64,000 bases of DNA. It comes from Melampsora larici-populina 98AG31. Taxonomy: Eukaryota > Basidiomycota > Pucciniomycetes > Pucciniales > Melampsoraceae. The DNA lies in assembly GCF_000204055.1 (NCBI RefSeq), contig NW_006768774.1, forward strand, positions 1,689,819 to 1,753,818. Direction: 5' to 3'. A program made the translations under genes and the position numbers. The notes below the pieces were generated by a model that searched no databases, was not told where the DNA came from, and saw only the letters and a program-made list of their open reading frames with translations. Positions 1 to 11,897 of this stretch are shown here, piece after piece (position 1 is the first letter of the stretch; every line of letters starts with the position of its first letter).

Positions 1-5
1 CAAAC

Positions 6-3000
6 ATGGGGAAGAAAGGAACCACAGTCCTTTGCCCGCTTGGACTAGCCAAAAAGAAAAGACGCAGAAAAGAAGAAGCTGAAGGCTCTGCAAACATTGT
101 GGACAAAGTTGACGAGAGTGAAGCTCAATATGTCAACAACCGTCTAATTGAATTTGAACAAGCACTCAACGATATTCAGGATCCAATGCAAGTGGATGGT
201 CAGGCAAACCAAACCAACAACAACCATCAAGATGACAACAACATGATGCTATATGGTGATGCGGATGTATATGACAACATCAATAATTTCCTGCCGGCAC
301 GAGATGATCCTGCCGTGGCCCCAGATCCCAATGTACCTTTTGTCAACTATGTACAAGGCTCTTTCTACAAGAGCAAAAAAATGACAGAAAATAAGAACTG
401 GAAGAAGGCTCTTCCAAAAATGTTTATTACCTACATGACACTGTCGCAAGAAACTTCCCAATGGGGGGATACTTCCAAGTGGGACTACGATCACAACCCA
501 AAATACACACAATGTTGTTGTGGTGTGGGGGATCTGAAAAGACGTAAAGTTGATATGTTGGATATTTTGGGTTAGTTATCTTCTTGGGAATAATGCTTAT
601 GTTCATATAAATCATACATTGGTGCGGGATGTTGATTATGTTGATGACTTAGAGCGAAAACAATTAGAAATAACATTTTGTAAATGTACCATGGATCAAG
701 TACGCCTTGTCAGAATGGGTTACATTGGAGGATCTCCAGTACATCCTCAAGCCGCGTACTCAATCAGGCTACTTAGGTTGCATCATTCCTTTTGGAAGTA
801 TTGCACAGTCAGAACACAAGGGTTTGCGCTGGGATTAGATGAATTCCTTGACCCGGCCAATCCGCTACTGTTGGTTGCGGGAACCAATCAGGCGAGTCTA
901 ATTGTTTCTAGAAATGAAAACTCACAGCTTAGATATGTTTGTGTTTCAGCCTCAACGGTGGCGGAAAACCCTGTCTTCTGCAATTGATGCATATCGATAT
1001 ATGCTGCGCAAAGAGAAGGAACTTACAATCAGTGCGTTGTATCTCACTGCCCTGGATCAACTTGCGATGAACTGCCCAAGATGTTTTGGCCCGCTTCAGC
1101 CAAACCCACAGGCAGATGAGTCTGATTATCACGTCTGCTGTGATGGAAACTTTCAACATCGACAACATCTTGCTGCGAGCCAGGAGTATGAGGAAATGGA
1201 GATGGAGAATCCGCCTCTCTTCCTGGACAATCAAAAGGTTGAAGAGTGGAAACGACGGACTGGTGGCAAAGATCATCGTCAAATTGGGGTATGTACAATA
1301 TCTAGATCATTTCAAAATTGTGATATAAATGTGGATGACTTTCACCCATATGTGAATTGGATTCACATATGGGTGAATCAAATTCACCCACATGTGAATG
1401 TGTTGATTTCTTTCACATATGGGTGAATTTATTCACTCCATATGTGAATTTGTTTCACATATNNNNNNNNNNNNNNNNNNNNNNNNNNNNNNNNNNNNNN
1501 NNNNNNNNNNNNNNNNNNNNNNNNNNNNNNNNNNNNNNNNNNNNNNNNNNNNNNNNNNNNNNGAATTAGATTCACCCATATGTGAATCAGTTGAACAAAG
1601 TCACATATGGGTGAATTAGATTCACCCATATGTGAATCCAATTCACATATGGGTGAATCTAAATCAGCCATATGTGAATGTCATCCACATAAGATCACAC
1701 AGGGGGGAAAAACTTGAGATCTGATTAGAAATTTGTTTAATTTTTAAATTTTCCCCAGGATCAATGTTCAGCATCTCACACAGCTGCTTCAGATGTACGA
1801 GGAAAATCTACGTGGAAAGGATGTGATGAAACAGGCCTTATCGCAATGGCTTGTAGGCATGATCACGTTGTGAAATATGTAAATGTGGTTCAGAGTGGGG
1901 AGCGGTGAGGGTTTCTTTCCAACTACATACAAGTGGTGTGTTCCAATGCTAATTATACCACTGTTATACCACTGCATTACCTAGTCAGTACTTTGTATTG
2001 GCATTGCTTGATCAACTGTTGATAGATACTACGGAGCCAGGCAAACCTGGTAAAAGTTTTACTGTTTTCTATGATATTGGTTGTACATTTGAGAAGAGTG
2101 TTCAAAAGGTAAATTTTTTGATGGTTTCTTGGCCGCTCTTACATTGATTCCATTGCTTCTTATTTGTTTTTGACAGCACAAATATTTTGAGGCAGAATAC
2201 AATGATGGAAATCTGCGCTTTGCAACTAGTGCTTTCCATGCATATGCGCATGAGTGGTCTTGTCAGCTTGAATATAATCCCAGACTGAATGTGGGCAACG
2301 GATTGTCAGATGGCGAAGGTTGTGAGCGGATATGGGGAGAGAATTCTCCTCTGGTAGCACCAAATAGATGTGCCACGAAGCAACATCGAGTTGATGCTAT
2401 AGATTTGAAGTCAAGTCATGGAAATGAGACTTGATGCCAAAATTCAGGTATGTTTTTTTGTACAAGATATGTGAATCAGATGTTGACGACAAGAGTTCAG
2501 TTTTCACAACTCAGGTGAAACTAAAGACGGCAGAGCAGATATTTGATCAAGCATCTCAAACCCTCCAACGGCTAGAATCTCAAGATGCCGGTTTTACATA
2601 TATCTATTTTTCTGATCAGTGGAAGCGGCAGAGAGAGGTCCAGCTGGCTGCCATGGAAGAACGTGGGATACAACAGAAGCTAGAGGAATATCTCGTGAAG
2701 CTTCTTGACCTGGAAGAGCAGGTGAAAGATGCCCAGTAAATTACGTCAAATTTTATTTGGATGAGTGTTTTTTGTTGACTTTTTTTGCGGCAGGAATGAG
2801 CTTTCACGTCTGCGAAGGAAGCGCAGAGGAAATCGGACAGAAGCTGAGATGGACAAATTTTTAACTTTGCCATCTTCAATTGTCTCACTCGAAAAGGCGG
2901 TTGCTGATATTACTTTAGAGTTGGGAACACCTGAGTTCAATAGACTTCGGGAAGCTACTGGTGAGTTCTGTGTCTTTATTTAACCCTTTGTCTGCACTTT

Positions 3001-4139
3001 GAATTGAAATGGATATTGTATTTATGAAGGTCCGAAAGCAGAGGCACTGATACGTGTGAGGTTGGCAAAGATGAAGCTATATGAGGCTAAGGTGGGTATA
3101 GTAGAAGCCCAAAAAAAGTGGGATAAGGGTGGTCAAGGCGAGTGTTTTTAGTTTTCAATTGGGAAATTAGTAGAGCCCACTCTTATGATAAATGTTTTTT
3201 TTGTAATAATTTTGGATCTTCTAGGAACTAAAGCGCAACAAGGTCTTAAAACTCTAATGACTAAGAAGCAATTGATGTTTAGGCGAAAGTGGACATCCTA
3301 TGAATCTCAAGTGTCAGATTACAACTCCATCTGCCCAGTATCAAGGATGAAATGTCCATCACTTGAAGAAGCCAAAAAGCTACCATTTGAGGATGTATTC
3401 TGGAATGTGGGCGCGCTTTGTCATCCTACGGAGAAGTGGGCTGTAGATCCACCCACAATAGAAGGAATTCAGGCCTTCTTACAGCATAGGAGTTGTGGTG
3501 AAGAACTACAAAGGATTGGCCGGGAAACTCAGCAGATGGTGTATCAAGCTTTGAAGACTGAAGAAAGGCTTGATGGCTTATTTGCGTTGTGTAGTAATGG
3601 TCAGTAGGATTATGTGTGATTGATGGATTTGTCTTTGGTGTTCCTCACGTTTTTCTTTAAATCTCACAGGTTATGATCCAGAAGAGGGTGGCAGGCAGCT
3701 CATTGAATTGGTTCAGCCTGGACAGCGTATATCAAAAGATGTTTGGGAAGTGAATGTGGCAGTGTTGAAATCATTGCATGATGTGCTGCGTCAGAAGTAT
3801 TGCAGAACTTGGATGATATGGGATTCAAATCTTGTGGAATTGCTCCGTAGAACCTATCAACACACAACGTCAACAGAATGGGAAATTAGCTCTTTGATCC
3901 AGCGCTGGGAAAGTTTGGTAAGTAGGGGTAAATCAACCTGGGAGCGTATTGTGAAAGCTCAGAATATAGAAGCAACACCACTGGATGAGCTGGAAATGTT
4001 TGAACAACTTATGGTGCGTGGAGAGGATGACATGGGTCAGGTAGGTGACCTGGCAGATGAAGTGGTTGAACTCTTCATTCATGATGAAGAGGATGATGTT
4101 GACCTGGAGGAACACTTCAATGAAAGCGGTTTTCATTAA
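6..4139 (+). CDS. KDZ-family transposase gene, 11 exons, one frameshift
   Basis: Predicted transposase of the Kyakuja-Dileera-Zisupton (KDZ) superfamily, acting on DNA in the nucleus. Exons I can join in phase: 6-570, 653-891, 950-1288, 1759-1904, 1985-2108, 2177-2448, 2515-2735, 2794-2960, 3030-3137, 3225-3599, 3670-4139 (about 1,008 residues). Landmarks in order: a basic KKKRRRK stretch near residue 17, a cysteine cluster with CCCG then FCKC, GYIGGSP, DAYRYML, CDGNFQHRQH, GLIACRHD, FYDIGC (likely catalytic Asp), GNGLSDGEGCER, then a helical C-terminal half and an acidic tail. Two introns (892-949, 3138-3224) need GC-AG splicing. Between about 2415 and 2433 the frame slips and meets TGA; one missing base there would reconnect all downstream exons. 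Intron 4 (1289-1758) holds a palindromic satellite and an assembly gap. The start is the first ATG, 6 bp from the window edge, so earlier exons cannot be excluded. Confidence 0.85.
1339..1690. repeat. Intronic palindromic satellite (CATATG-centred)
   Basis: About 16-bp motifs TTCACCCATATGTGAA and its reverse complement TTCACATATGGGTGAA alternate in orientation with 2-12 bp between them. Adjacent copies can pair as hairpins. The array lies inside the KDZ intron 1289-1758 and is broken by the N gap. The same motif recurs after the gene at 4260-5075. Confidence 0.9.
1463..1562. other. Assembly gap of 100 N
   Basis: Exactly 100 N, the usual placeholder for a gap of unknown size. It falls in the palindromic array, so the true array is probably longer and the true intron length unknown. 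Confidence 0.98.
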
Positions 4140-4219
4140 GATTAAGCTTGTTGGTTGTTGGTTTTGTAGTCCTTAAAATCAAAGGAGTATTATAAATTAA
4201 TTTTCAATCATGTTTAGCT

Positions 4220-5075
4220 AGGATTTGATATGAGATTGTTGAGTCACGTGGGTGGGATGTAAATATATGTAAAATCACATATGGGTGAATTAATTCACCT
4301 CGTGTGATTTCATATCACATATGGGTGAATACATTCACCCATATGTGATTCTACAAATATTTATACACTGGTAGAAATTTGTTTCCTACACGTGTGATTC
4401 CATATCATGTATGGGTGAATTAGTTCACCTCGTGTGATTCCATATCACATATGGGTGAATGTATTCACCCATAGGATTTGATATGAGATTGTTGAGTCAC
4501 GTGGGTGGGAAGCTGTTTCCTACATCTGTAAATATGTGTAAAATCACATATGGGTGAATTAATTCACCTCGTGTGATTTCATATCACATATGGGTGAATA
4601 CATTCACCCATATGTGATTCTACAAAAATTTACACACTGGTAGAAATTTGTTTCCTACATGTGTGATTACATGTCATGTATGGGTGAATAAATTCACCTC
4701 GTGTGATTCCATATCACATATGGGTGAATACATTCACCCATATGTGATTCTACAAAAATTTACATTGATTTTTATTATACCCTGTCTGTGATGTAGCTGG
4801 GATTGTAGGGAAGATTGCTGAGTCACGCCGGTGGGAATAAGTTTCCTACATGTGTAATTTAGTATCACATATGGGTGAATACTTTCACCTGGTGTGATTT
4901 CAATTCACATATGGGTGAATACATTCACCGAAGTGTCATTTGTGATCATGCTGGGTAAATTGTGATTTTAAGTAGAACTGTAGGGTTTGAGAGTCTCACT
5001 AGTGAAAAACTATCTGCCACACATCAGTATCTATATCACACATGGGTGATTTTGCTTCACATATGTGTGAATTGT
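4220..5075. repeat. Downstream tandem blocks of the CATATG satellite
   Basis: Three diverging tandem blocks begin near 4220, 4473 and 4796 with a GATTG-TGAGTCACG-GGTGGGA header. Each carries several TCACATATGGGTGAAT motifs facing TTCACCTCGTGTGAT or its mirror. The first two blocks are about 253 bp apart and very similar. The motif matches the array inside the KDZ intron, so the two arrays are related. Confidence 0.85.
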
Positions 5076-6160
5076 ATTTGCTGTAGTGGGGTGATTATAC
5101 CAAGCCCTCCTGACAGGTGAGTGGGAAATATAGATGCGGCTGATAGTAGCGTCCATTTCATTCAGAATCTACATTTGTGGAGAGTTGGTTACAATCGTGG
5201 GTCCGACGCGTCGGGGGCGGCGGCGTGTCGGTAGGGGGAGTTCCGGACAATGTCCGCTAGGAATTGCACGTTTTTCTACGGATAGTATCCGAAGCGTCTA
5301 GTAGACACAGGTGAAAATCAAATTCACTGTTGAATAAATTGATGGCATCTTGAATAACAACTGGCTTATGTGATGAAATGATTTGGCTTATTCAATCGAA
5401 AGGCTCTTTTATGAAACTCGATCAAACTTCAATTTGACTCTAAATATGACGTACATAGAGGGATTTGTGGCCTATAGTCACTTGAACTGATCACGTCAGC
5501 TGGGTTGATTTATAGACCTTAGACCGGCTACTAACCTTTGGGTTTGCTGTCAGTTCGCCTTCTGGAGTTCTTGTCCCATTTCCCCTCTTCATCCACATCT
5601 TTGAAACCAGGATGAATGAAGTTGATCGGGGAAGCAACTTTCCCATCGCTAGAGCCAGTTAGGGGCGAGGCGGGTTTGGGTTTAACTTGTGATCATAGGA
5701 TGATATGATGATCCGTGATGATCCCAAGGTGCAAAAGGATGGGCAAGAGTAAAAATAATAGGTGCTGGGGCAGAATCGAGTGTGGTTGATGATGGTGGCA
5801 AGCTCTTTGCAAGTATGATGTCAATTTTGGTGGAGTTGGGAAGGGGACGTAAGGTTAGGTAGTTTTGGCCAAATACATGGAGGTATTAAGGGTTTAATCC
5901 AGTTTTGCCGGGAAACATGGTTGAGCCTTTAGTTTTATGATATTGAAGAACCTTCTTGAATGTTACATCAAGGTAATTGTGAACATATTTTTACAGTAGA
6001 CAAGATGAGGTGAGTCGAACCCCCTTTTGAAATTATCTTTATCATTCATCTGGATTAATCACTAAGATCCTCTTGTGATCAATTTACAGGAATATCTAAG
6101 GAGATTAGAGGGATGAGAGCTGATCCTACACTATTACAGTACTAAGAAAAAATTGTAAGA
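5076..6160. other. No clear gene; possible minus-strand exon relic at 5530-5690
   Basis: No long open frame is present. On the minus strand about 5690-5530 an open stretch of some 50 codons has coding-like composition (reads SPINFIHPGFKD then DEEGKWDKNSRRR) and ends at a GT donor-like site. I do not recognise the family. A GC-rich patch near 5200-5300 has short stems (CCGGACAATGTCCG). Confidence 0.25.
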
Positions 6161-6394
6161 TAGCTACACTACACAAAATCATGCAAGTAAAAGTGAGTTA
6201 TAGATCTGAAGAAAACACAAAATGAGTATCATTTGGCATCATTAGTTGGAAAACTTCCACAAACCTCAGGTGAAAAATGTGCAAAAAAGTTTTGTCAAAG
6301 TGGGGGTGTGCCTGGGAGTGTGCCAAATCCTCAAATTGTATATGGGTGCAGGGTGCACCCCCAGGTATTCTGTGGGTTGTGTCAGAAATGCCTA

Positions 6395-6503
6395 TGCGGC
6401 GCCCGCCGCTCAATTGTGCTAGTATCATGTTATAGGTCAGAGCTCGTTGTATAGGCAGCGTAGGAGTGTTTACTTTAATTATCAGTGCTTTGCACTTTAT
6501 CAG
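6395..6503. repeat. Single copy of the 68-bp repeat with GC palindrome
   Basis: A GC-rich palindromic block (GCGGCGCCCGCCGC) at 6396 is followed at 6436-6503 by one copy of the 68-bp unit that is tandemly repeated at 11898-12237. The same GC block precedes the array at about 11762, so both loci are copies of one repeat family. Confidence 0.75.
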
Positions 6504-6945
6504 GTGAATAATAATCATCATTCAAGTTAAAGGGACACCGTGTTCACTGGCAAAACCTGATTTAACTCCCAATCCCTACTACCAATTTCCAGGTTTACAA
6601 GTTCACCGGTTTAATCTGTTTTCCACGCGCCTCACCCCAAATTTGTTCCTCACTCCTGTCATCGAATCAATGATTCTATACCCTGAATCCAAGTAGTTAT
6701 CTAACTATCCATTCGACCAAATCCATCAAGCCGTTCAGCAGAACAAATCAATTTCAACTTTGAACTCAAGCTTCAATGAACTACATTCAATTTCATTCGA
6801 CTTGACAAATCATCAAAACCAACTTAAAATCAAATCTGATACACTTCTTGAAGAACTCAAGTTATCATCAAATCTTACTAAACCATTTCACAGATATCTC
6901 AGTTATTCAATTATAATTATAGTTTACAAAATGTTGATCAGATAC

Positions 6946-7120
6946 GGTCACTGCCAGCATAGATGCCTCGGGTTGAGAAATCCGAGGTATTTGCCCGAGG
7001 TATTTTTTTGCCCTGAGAATTACCTCGGATCAAAACCTCGGGAAGCTTCTGTCCGAGGTTTTGCATGCAAGGATACCTCGGATTTTGTAATCCAAGGTAA
7101 ATATGTTGGTGGTGGGTCAT
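6946..7120. mobile_element. MITE-like inverted repeat rich in CCTCGG
   Basis: The ends match as imperfect inverted repeats over roughly 45 bp; the best part is AAATCCGAGGTAT near 6977 and its complement near 7077. Inside are more CCTCGG/CCGAGG pairs. No coding capacity and no certain target duplication. Confidence 0.6.
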
Positions 7121-7431
7121 TTCAATCGATCCAAGATGTGTACTCAAATTCCAATTGACATCAGGATCAGCTGCTATTTAATCAATGACATTCTTGAATT
7201 ATCATCAGTTGTTTCTCAAACTAACAAAGATAACAAATCATCTAATGTAATAAAATCACATGAAAGCTTCATTCAAGAAAATAGACCTTCAACTTTACTC
7301 AGGACAAAGCCTCATGAAAGTTAATCACTTTTGTCAAACCTCTCTACCTATCTCAATTTCAAGTCGCATCTCAAGCTTTCAGATCAATTGGAATAAGCAT
7401 TTTTAGTGCAGCCAATCCAAAAATATAAAAG

Positions 7432-8110
7432 ATGACTGTTTTTGATAACTTGAAAGATGACTATCCTTCGGGCCCTCATACTCAACCAGAAAACCATGGA
7501 TTCCAAAACTTGTTGACCAATTGGTTAGCGCATGCGCAAACCGCATTTGATACAGGAGATGTGGATCTCTTGGTTGATTCGTTTGATGACGAAGGTTACT
7601 GGCAAGATGTTGAGTGTTCTTGATCCTACTCTACATTTTCACAAAAAGAACCAAGACTGATAAAAGAAGAAGTGATTTGTATTCTTAGATCCTCATACTT
7701 GATTTTGACTTTAACTCTTTGAAGAAAGATAAAATTAAATCTTACATTAATCTTTTACAACTCAAACTTTCTTCCCTTCAAAACCTAAGTCTCGATTGAC
7801 CTGAAATGATCAAACAAGTTCAACTTTTACCTGATGTGAACGTTTTGGAGGGTTTTATTAAATTAAAAACTGATCTTTATAGAGGATCATGAATGATTTG
7901 TTTAAGATTACCTTCTACTTCAGATATATATCAGGAAACTGATCATCTGAAAGCTTTCACATTCTTCGTTGAGTCCTTCATGTTTACATAGTTTTCTTTC
8001 AAGGTAGATGAGACTGATTTTGATCCATGATGACTATCAGACTCAGCTATGGGAAGTCAAAGGACATGAAGAAAAGATCAAAAGCCGCCGTCCAACAGGC
8101 TCAACACATT
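7432..8110 (+). pseudogene. Relic of flavin-containing monooxygenase, N-terminal part
   Basis: The first 60 codons resemble the NTF2-like N-terminal domain of fungal FAD/NADP monooxygenases (WLAHAQTAFDTGDVDLLVD, then GYWQD). After an intron-like break, shifted frames continue in the right order: LDFDFNSLKKDKIKSYI near 7690, GFIKLKTDLYRGS near 7850, KGHEEKIKSRRPTGSTH near 8062. Stops and frameshifts separate these pieces and the FAD-binding GxGxxG motif is not found. The chain of matches in order supports a decayed gene. Weak continuation (WGLPKYFPGG) may reach 8320. A TATA-like AAATATAAAAG lies just before the ATG. Confidence 0.6.
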
Positions 8111-9540
8111 CTTAGATTCACACCAAAATCAAATAAGAACAAAATTTAACTAGGCTTCAAGTTATTTTTTGGTTTCTAGATCTTTGGGTTTGAAGGCTTT
8201 TCATGCTCAGTACCAATGCTTAAATCATATTTATTATCATCAATGAAAGCAGCATTATTGATCTTATCATCTTGGTATACATGGGGATTACCAAAATATT
8301 TTCCTGGGGGGTCCAGAACTTGATCAACTATACCAATCTTTACAATTTGTTTGATAATTGCAGTAGGTATATATCAAAGTCTATGTACATCACTTTGGAT
8401 ATTATTATCAATGACTGCATCAGAAGAAGCAGGATGGTCACATTTTACATTTGAGGAAGTTTGAAATACATAATCCAATTCCTTCCTTGAATAACAAGAT
8501 CATCAAAACATATTGTTTGAAAGAATTCATGATTGATTGATTACAGCTGTAAAAACTAAAGCTCAAATTTCAGCCAGCAAAATGATTCACACAAGGTGTA
8601 GCAAATTTGTAAGATTTTATTCCTTTTCACTCTTGGTATTAATTATACCAGGCAAGACTACTAACAAGCCTACTCTATCATTTCTCCCAACATGAAAAAC
8701 ATCCAATCATATAGAAGATCATCAAAACCGCTTCCCTTTACCTGATCAAGAACTGTCTAACCCTGCCTTGGTCGTACAGGTTAACAAAATATAGAGAGGG
8801 ACATAGTTCTGATTCACTTCAATATCAAAACTGTGCTTTCAGTAGGGTGTTGATTAGTCTTGATTTGTACTTCCCTGGTTTTCATTCTTGGAATCAAAAT
8901 GTATAAGATCTTCCATTGCTCTGCTCTTACCATTGTGTGTTTTTTTAACTCCACAAACTTCCGAATATCACGGTCCAGAACAAGTCCCTTTAATTTGTGA
9001 TGTCAACACAATTGATTGGTCAAAAAGACCAGTTTTTTTCTTTTGTTACAGTCAATAGACTCTAGGAATTAGGATTTGGATTACTTACGTTGAGAAGCAA
9101 TAAAAAAATCTCTCAAAGACTTCTTCAACAAAGCTGCAAGTTGTACTGGATAATTATCACCAAATTGAGTTACAAAGATCCCTCAAAGCCACTTCTTGCC
9201 CATCATCATCACAATTGCCAATCAAACAATCTTCTTCATTTAAACCAAACAAAAATTGTAGTTGACTCTAATCTAGGTTATTGTAGATTGAACAATCTTC
9301 AATTATGAAGACAATCTTTAGTTACTTGAACATAAATTTCTTTCATGATTTAGAAAATTGCTATTGAATTCCAAAAAGAAGAAGAAACTCTCACTTTTCA
9401 TTTCTTTTTGGTATGTACACACCTTGAAATACATTCATAGTACATTGAACAAAATTCAAATGTTTCATATCTTCTTTGGATTTGTTAATCATTATAATTT
9501 CCAAAGAATCTCAAAGCTTAATAACCTTTGTTTTCTTTTG
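8111..9540. other. Degenerate AT-rich DNA, no supported gene
   Basis: Only short open frames without recognisable domains. Possibly the continuation of the monooxygenase relic up to about 8400; nothing supported after that. Confidence 0.4.
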
Positions 9541-9543
9541 ATG

Positions 9544-9793
9544 TACAGCCGTTGTAAGATCTATTGGTAGATTTTTGAAAAGTTTTGTTGTCGTCAGATT
9601 TAACTTCTGAAGTCAAAAACCTCAAAATCATGACACTCTCAGACTAACTCAATTGTTTTTGTGCTAGATTGGACCAATGGGCAGTAGAGTTATCAATCTC
9701 AGAAGGGTTTTTTCAAGTTTTTGACCTTTGCGTTAAATCTGGTGACAACACAACAATTGCAAAATCTACCAATAGATCTTACAACGGCTGTAA
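9544..9793. repeat. Imperfect inverted repeat (foldback)
   Basis: Left arm about 9547-9622 and right arm about 9715-9792 are reverse complements with few mismatches (shared core CCGTTGTAAGATCTATTGG and AGATTTAAC). The loop is about 95 bp. The right arm continues in an open frame of 68 codons (9721-9927) of unknown origin. Confidence 0.7.
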
Positions 9794-10285
9794 GCCTCCT
9801 GAGAGCAGGCCTGCTTGGACCTCCCAATCTGAAGAGATTGAAAACTTCAATGAAGTGGGATTTGTTTCAATTTTTGTATGAATGCAAAGTGAATTCCTTT
9901 GATATTTATCCACGATCAAAATTTTGACAAGGGAAATGGTTAATTTTCATGTTTGACAACTGATCTCATGTTAACCCGCTCACCAGGATGACCGTAACAT
10001 TGATTGCACAGCCTTTATAGATAAAAATATCAATCTTCAAAAAAAGAAGCCTGTTCCTTTTGACCACTTGATTGATCATGATTATGAATTTCAAGCCCAG
10101 CAATCAGTCTGCTCACCTTCCAGAAGCAGTTCAAGACTTTGTCATGGATTGCTGGTCCAAGCCTTTTCTGGTTATGGTATAACTTAATAGTAATACTCTT
10201 GACCAAAGCCTTTCCTGTTCAATGTTTTAGAAGGAGAAATTTGTTGTCTTCTATGGTTTCCAGACTGGTGCAGCCAAAGAGTAAG

Positions 10286-10544
10286 TAACACTGGGCAAAT
10301 GTAGTATTTTTCCCAAGTGAAAAATGATTGACCTGAAGGACAAACAAAATTGAAAAAGGTGGAATTCTGCATTCATTCTTCATGTGCATTAACACTGCAT
10401 TTTTCTGCATTGATGCTGCATTTTTTTTCATTAATGGTGCATTAATGGTGCATTTTTATGCATTAACATAGCATTTTTAATCATTTTTGACATTAATTCT
10501 AATCATTTTGCATAGCCGAAAAATACTACATCTGTGCAGTGTAA
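10286..10544. mobile_element. MITE of about 259 bp with ATGTAGTATTTTTC termini
   Basis: Left end TAACACTGGGCAAATGTAG and the complement of the right end TTACACTGCACAGATGTAG match over about 27 bp and both run into TATTTTTC. The interior repeats TGCATTAA / TTAATGGTGCAT words. No open frame, no clear target duplication. Superfamily undecided. Confidence 0.7.
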
Positions 10545-10681
10545 GCAGATTGGCAAAGAATGTTACACTTTGATATGGAATCAGTAGTCTGGTTGTTGAT
10601 CAAGATGAGTGTTTTATCTCACATTGTACGGATGAACCTCAGTCTGACTTTGTCCTCATGATCCAACTATGATCAACAGTT

Positions 10682-10880
10682 GTGACTTGGATACAGTCAA
10701 TCATATGGCTGAAGATCAATTAGTGGTTTTTGTGATGGCTAATTATGGCAAAGGGGATCCCACAGACAATACAGTCAACATGCTCAAGTGACTCAAGACT
10801 ACACCTCAAGATCAGCTCAACCTCAGAAACTTGAAGTTTGTCATTTTTGTGTTGGAATTGTAGATGTGAGCAATTTTGTT
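10682..10880 (+). pseudogene. Relic exon of NADPH-cytochrome P450 reductase, FMN domain
   Basis: The frame from 10682 reads MAEDQLVVFVMANYGKGDPT then DNTVNMLK, the FMN-binding signature of cytochrome P450 reductases (A-T/N-Y-G-x-G-x-P-T-D-N-A). A TGA follows where the family usually has Trp, and the frame goes on with NLRNLKFVIFVL, matching the next strand of the flavodoxin fold before a second stop. No FAD or NADPH domain is found nearby. The fragment is too short to be functional; I read it as a captured or decayed exon. Confidence 0.7.
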
Positions 10881-11897
10881 ACTCATGTGTCTTCCTCATC
10901 TTTGTTTTCCGGTACTTCATCTTTACTTCCTGCACGTAAGTGGTCTAACATGGAGGACTGTTGAATGAATGCCAGTCCTTGAGTTTGCTTGGGTTCATCC
11001 ACATACAGAAACATTCTTAGGCCTAATTATATTGTTGGGGCTTGCTTCACACAATATCTGAAAGATGATAAGTCATTGAAATCCTATTCCACTCGGGTTG
11101 AGTGGATTTCAAACCGATTTGCTGGTTCTTATGTATTTCTAAACTGTCAAGGTGTGGTGGGCAAGATCATAGACAAAGAGCTACCAGGAACAGGGGAAAA
11201 GGGACAAAGGGGTACCAAAAATTGGAGACTTAGAAATGGGAGACATTGAAAAGTCTATGGAAGAAGGTCAGCCCATTTGAAATTGTGCCACATGTACCCC
11301 ACATTTTCCACTACGCTTGGACTGATGTTCTTGATGGCTTATCTCAGATTATCCCGCTTGGAAGGGCCCAATGTGGTTAGTCTTCCAGGCTGAGATCAGT
11401 TGGAAGGAAAGTGCTTGAGGTGATGTAATAGACTTTGATGCCATATTTTTTAACAATGTGAAGGTGTGTTATGAGTCTGTGGAACAAAGTGTCCCTGAGT
11501 GGGTCTGAGTTGGTACAAACGTTCCAGTAGATTGGGAGTCCATGAAATAAAATATGAAACTTTAGAGTCCATGTCTCAGGATAAAGGAGTGGTCAAAGGT
11601 GATGCTATCACAAAAGGGTCAAAGAAAACACATGCAAGGTAATCACACGGCTATTACTTTCAAGGGCTGATAGATCAATCATACAAACTGACAATGTATG
11701 GCACATGTGTAGCTTGTTACCATGTCCTGAAGATCAGTGTCTAAGTGGTAGAGAGAGAGCTGTGCGGCGCCCGCCGCTGATAGGGCTAGTATCTTTGGAT
11801 AGAGAAACATCCCTCTTTTAGCCCCCAGAGATTGCGATCATACCTGATAGCTTAAACTAATCAAGTGTCTATCCTGTTATCTGTACCTATCTTTCAG
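10881..11897. other. No recognised gene
   Basis: An 86-codon open frame at 10989-11249 has no domain I know. The GC palindrome of the 68-bp repeat family sits at about 11762. Confidence 0.35.

Noticed and set aside
571..652. Nonsense mutation in KDZ exon 1 at 573
   Set aside because: It lies in a normal GT-AG intron; the joined frame runs DILERKQLEITFCKC.
880..960. Frameshift in the KDZ gene between 880 and 950
   Set aside because: A GC-AG intron 892-949 joins the flanking exons in phase with conserved residues on both sides.
1339..5075. CRISPR array
   Set aside because: Motifs alternate in orientation and lack uniform spacers; the genome is eukaryotic.
8272..8454. Small gene at 8272
   Set aside because: No domain and lies downstream of the monooxygenase relic; likely decayed sequence.
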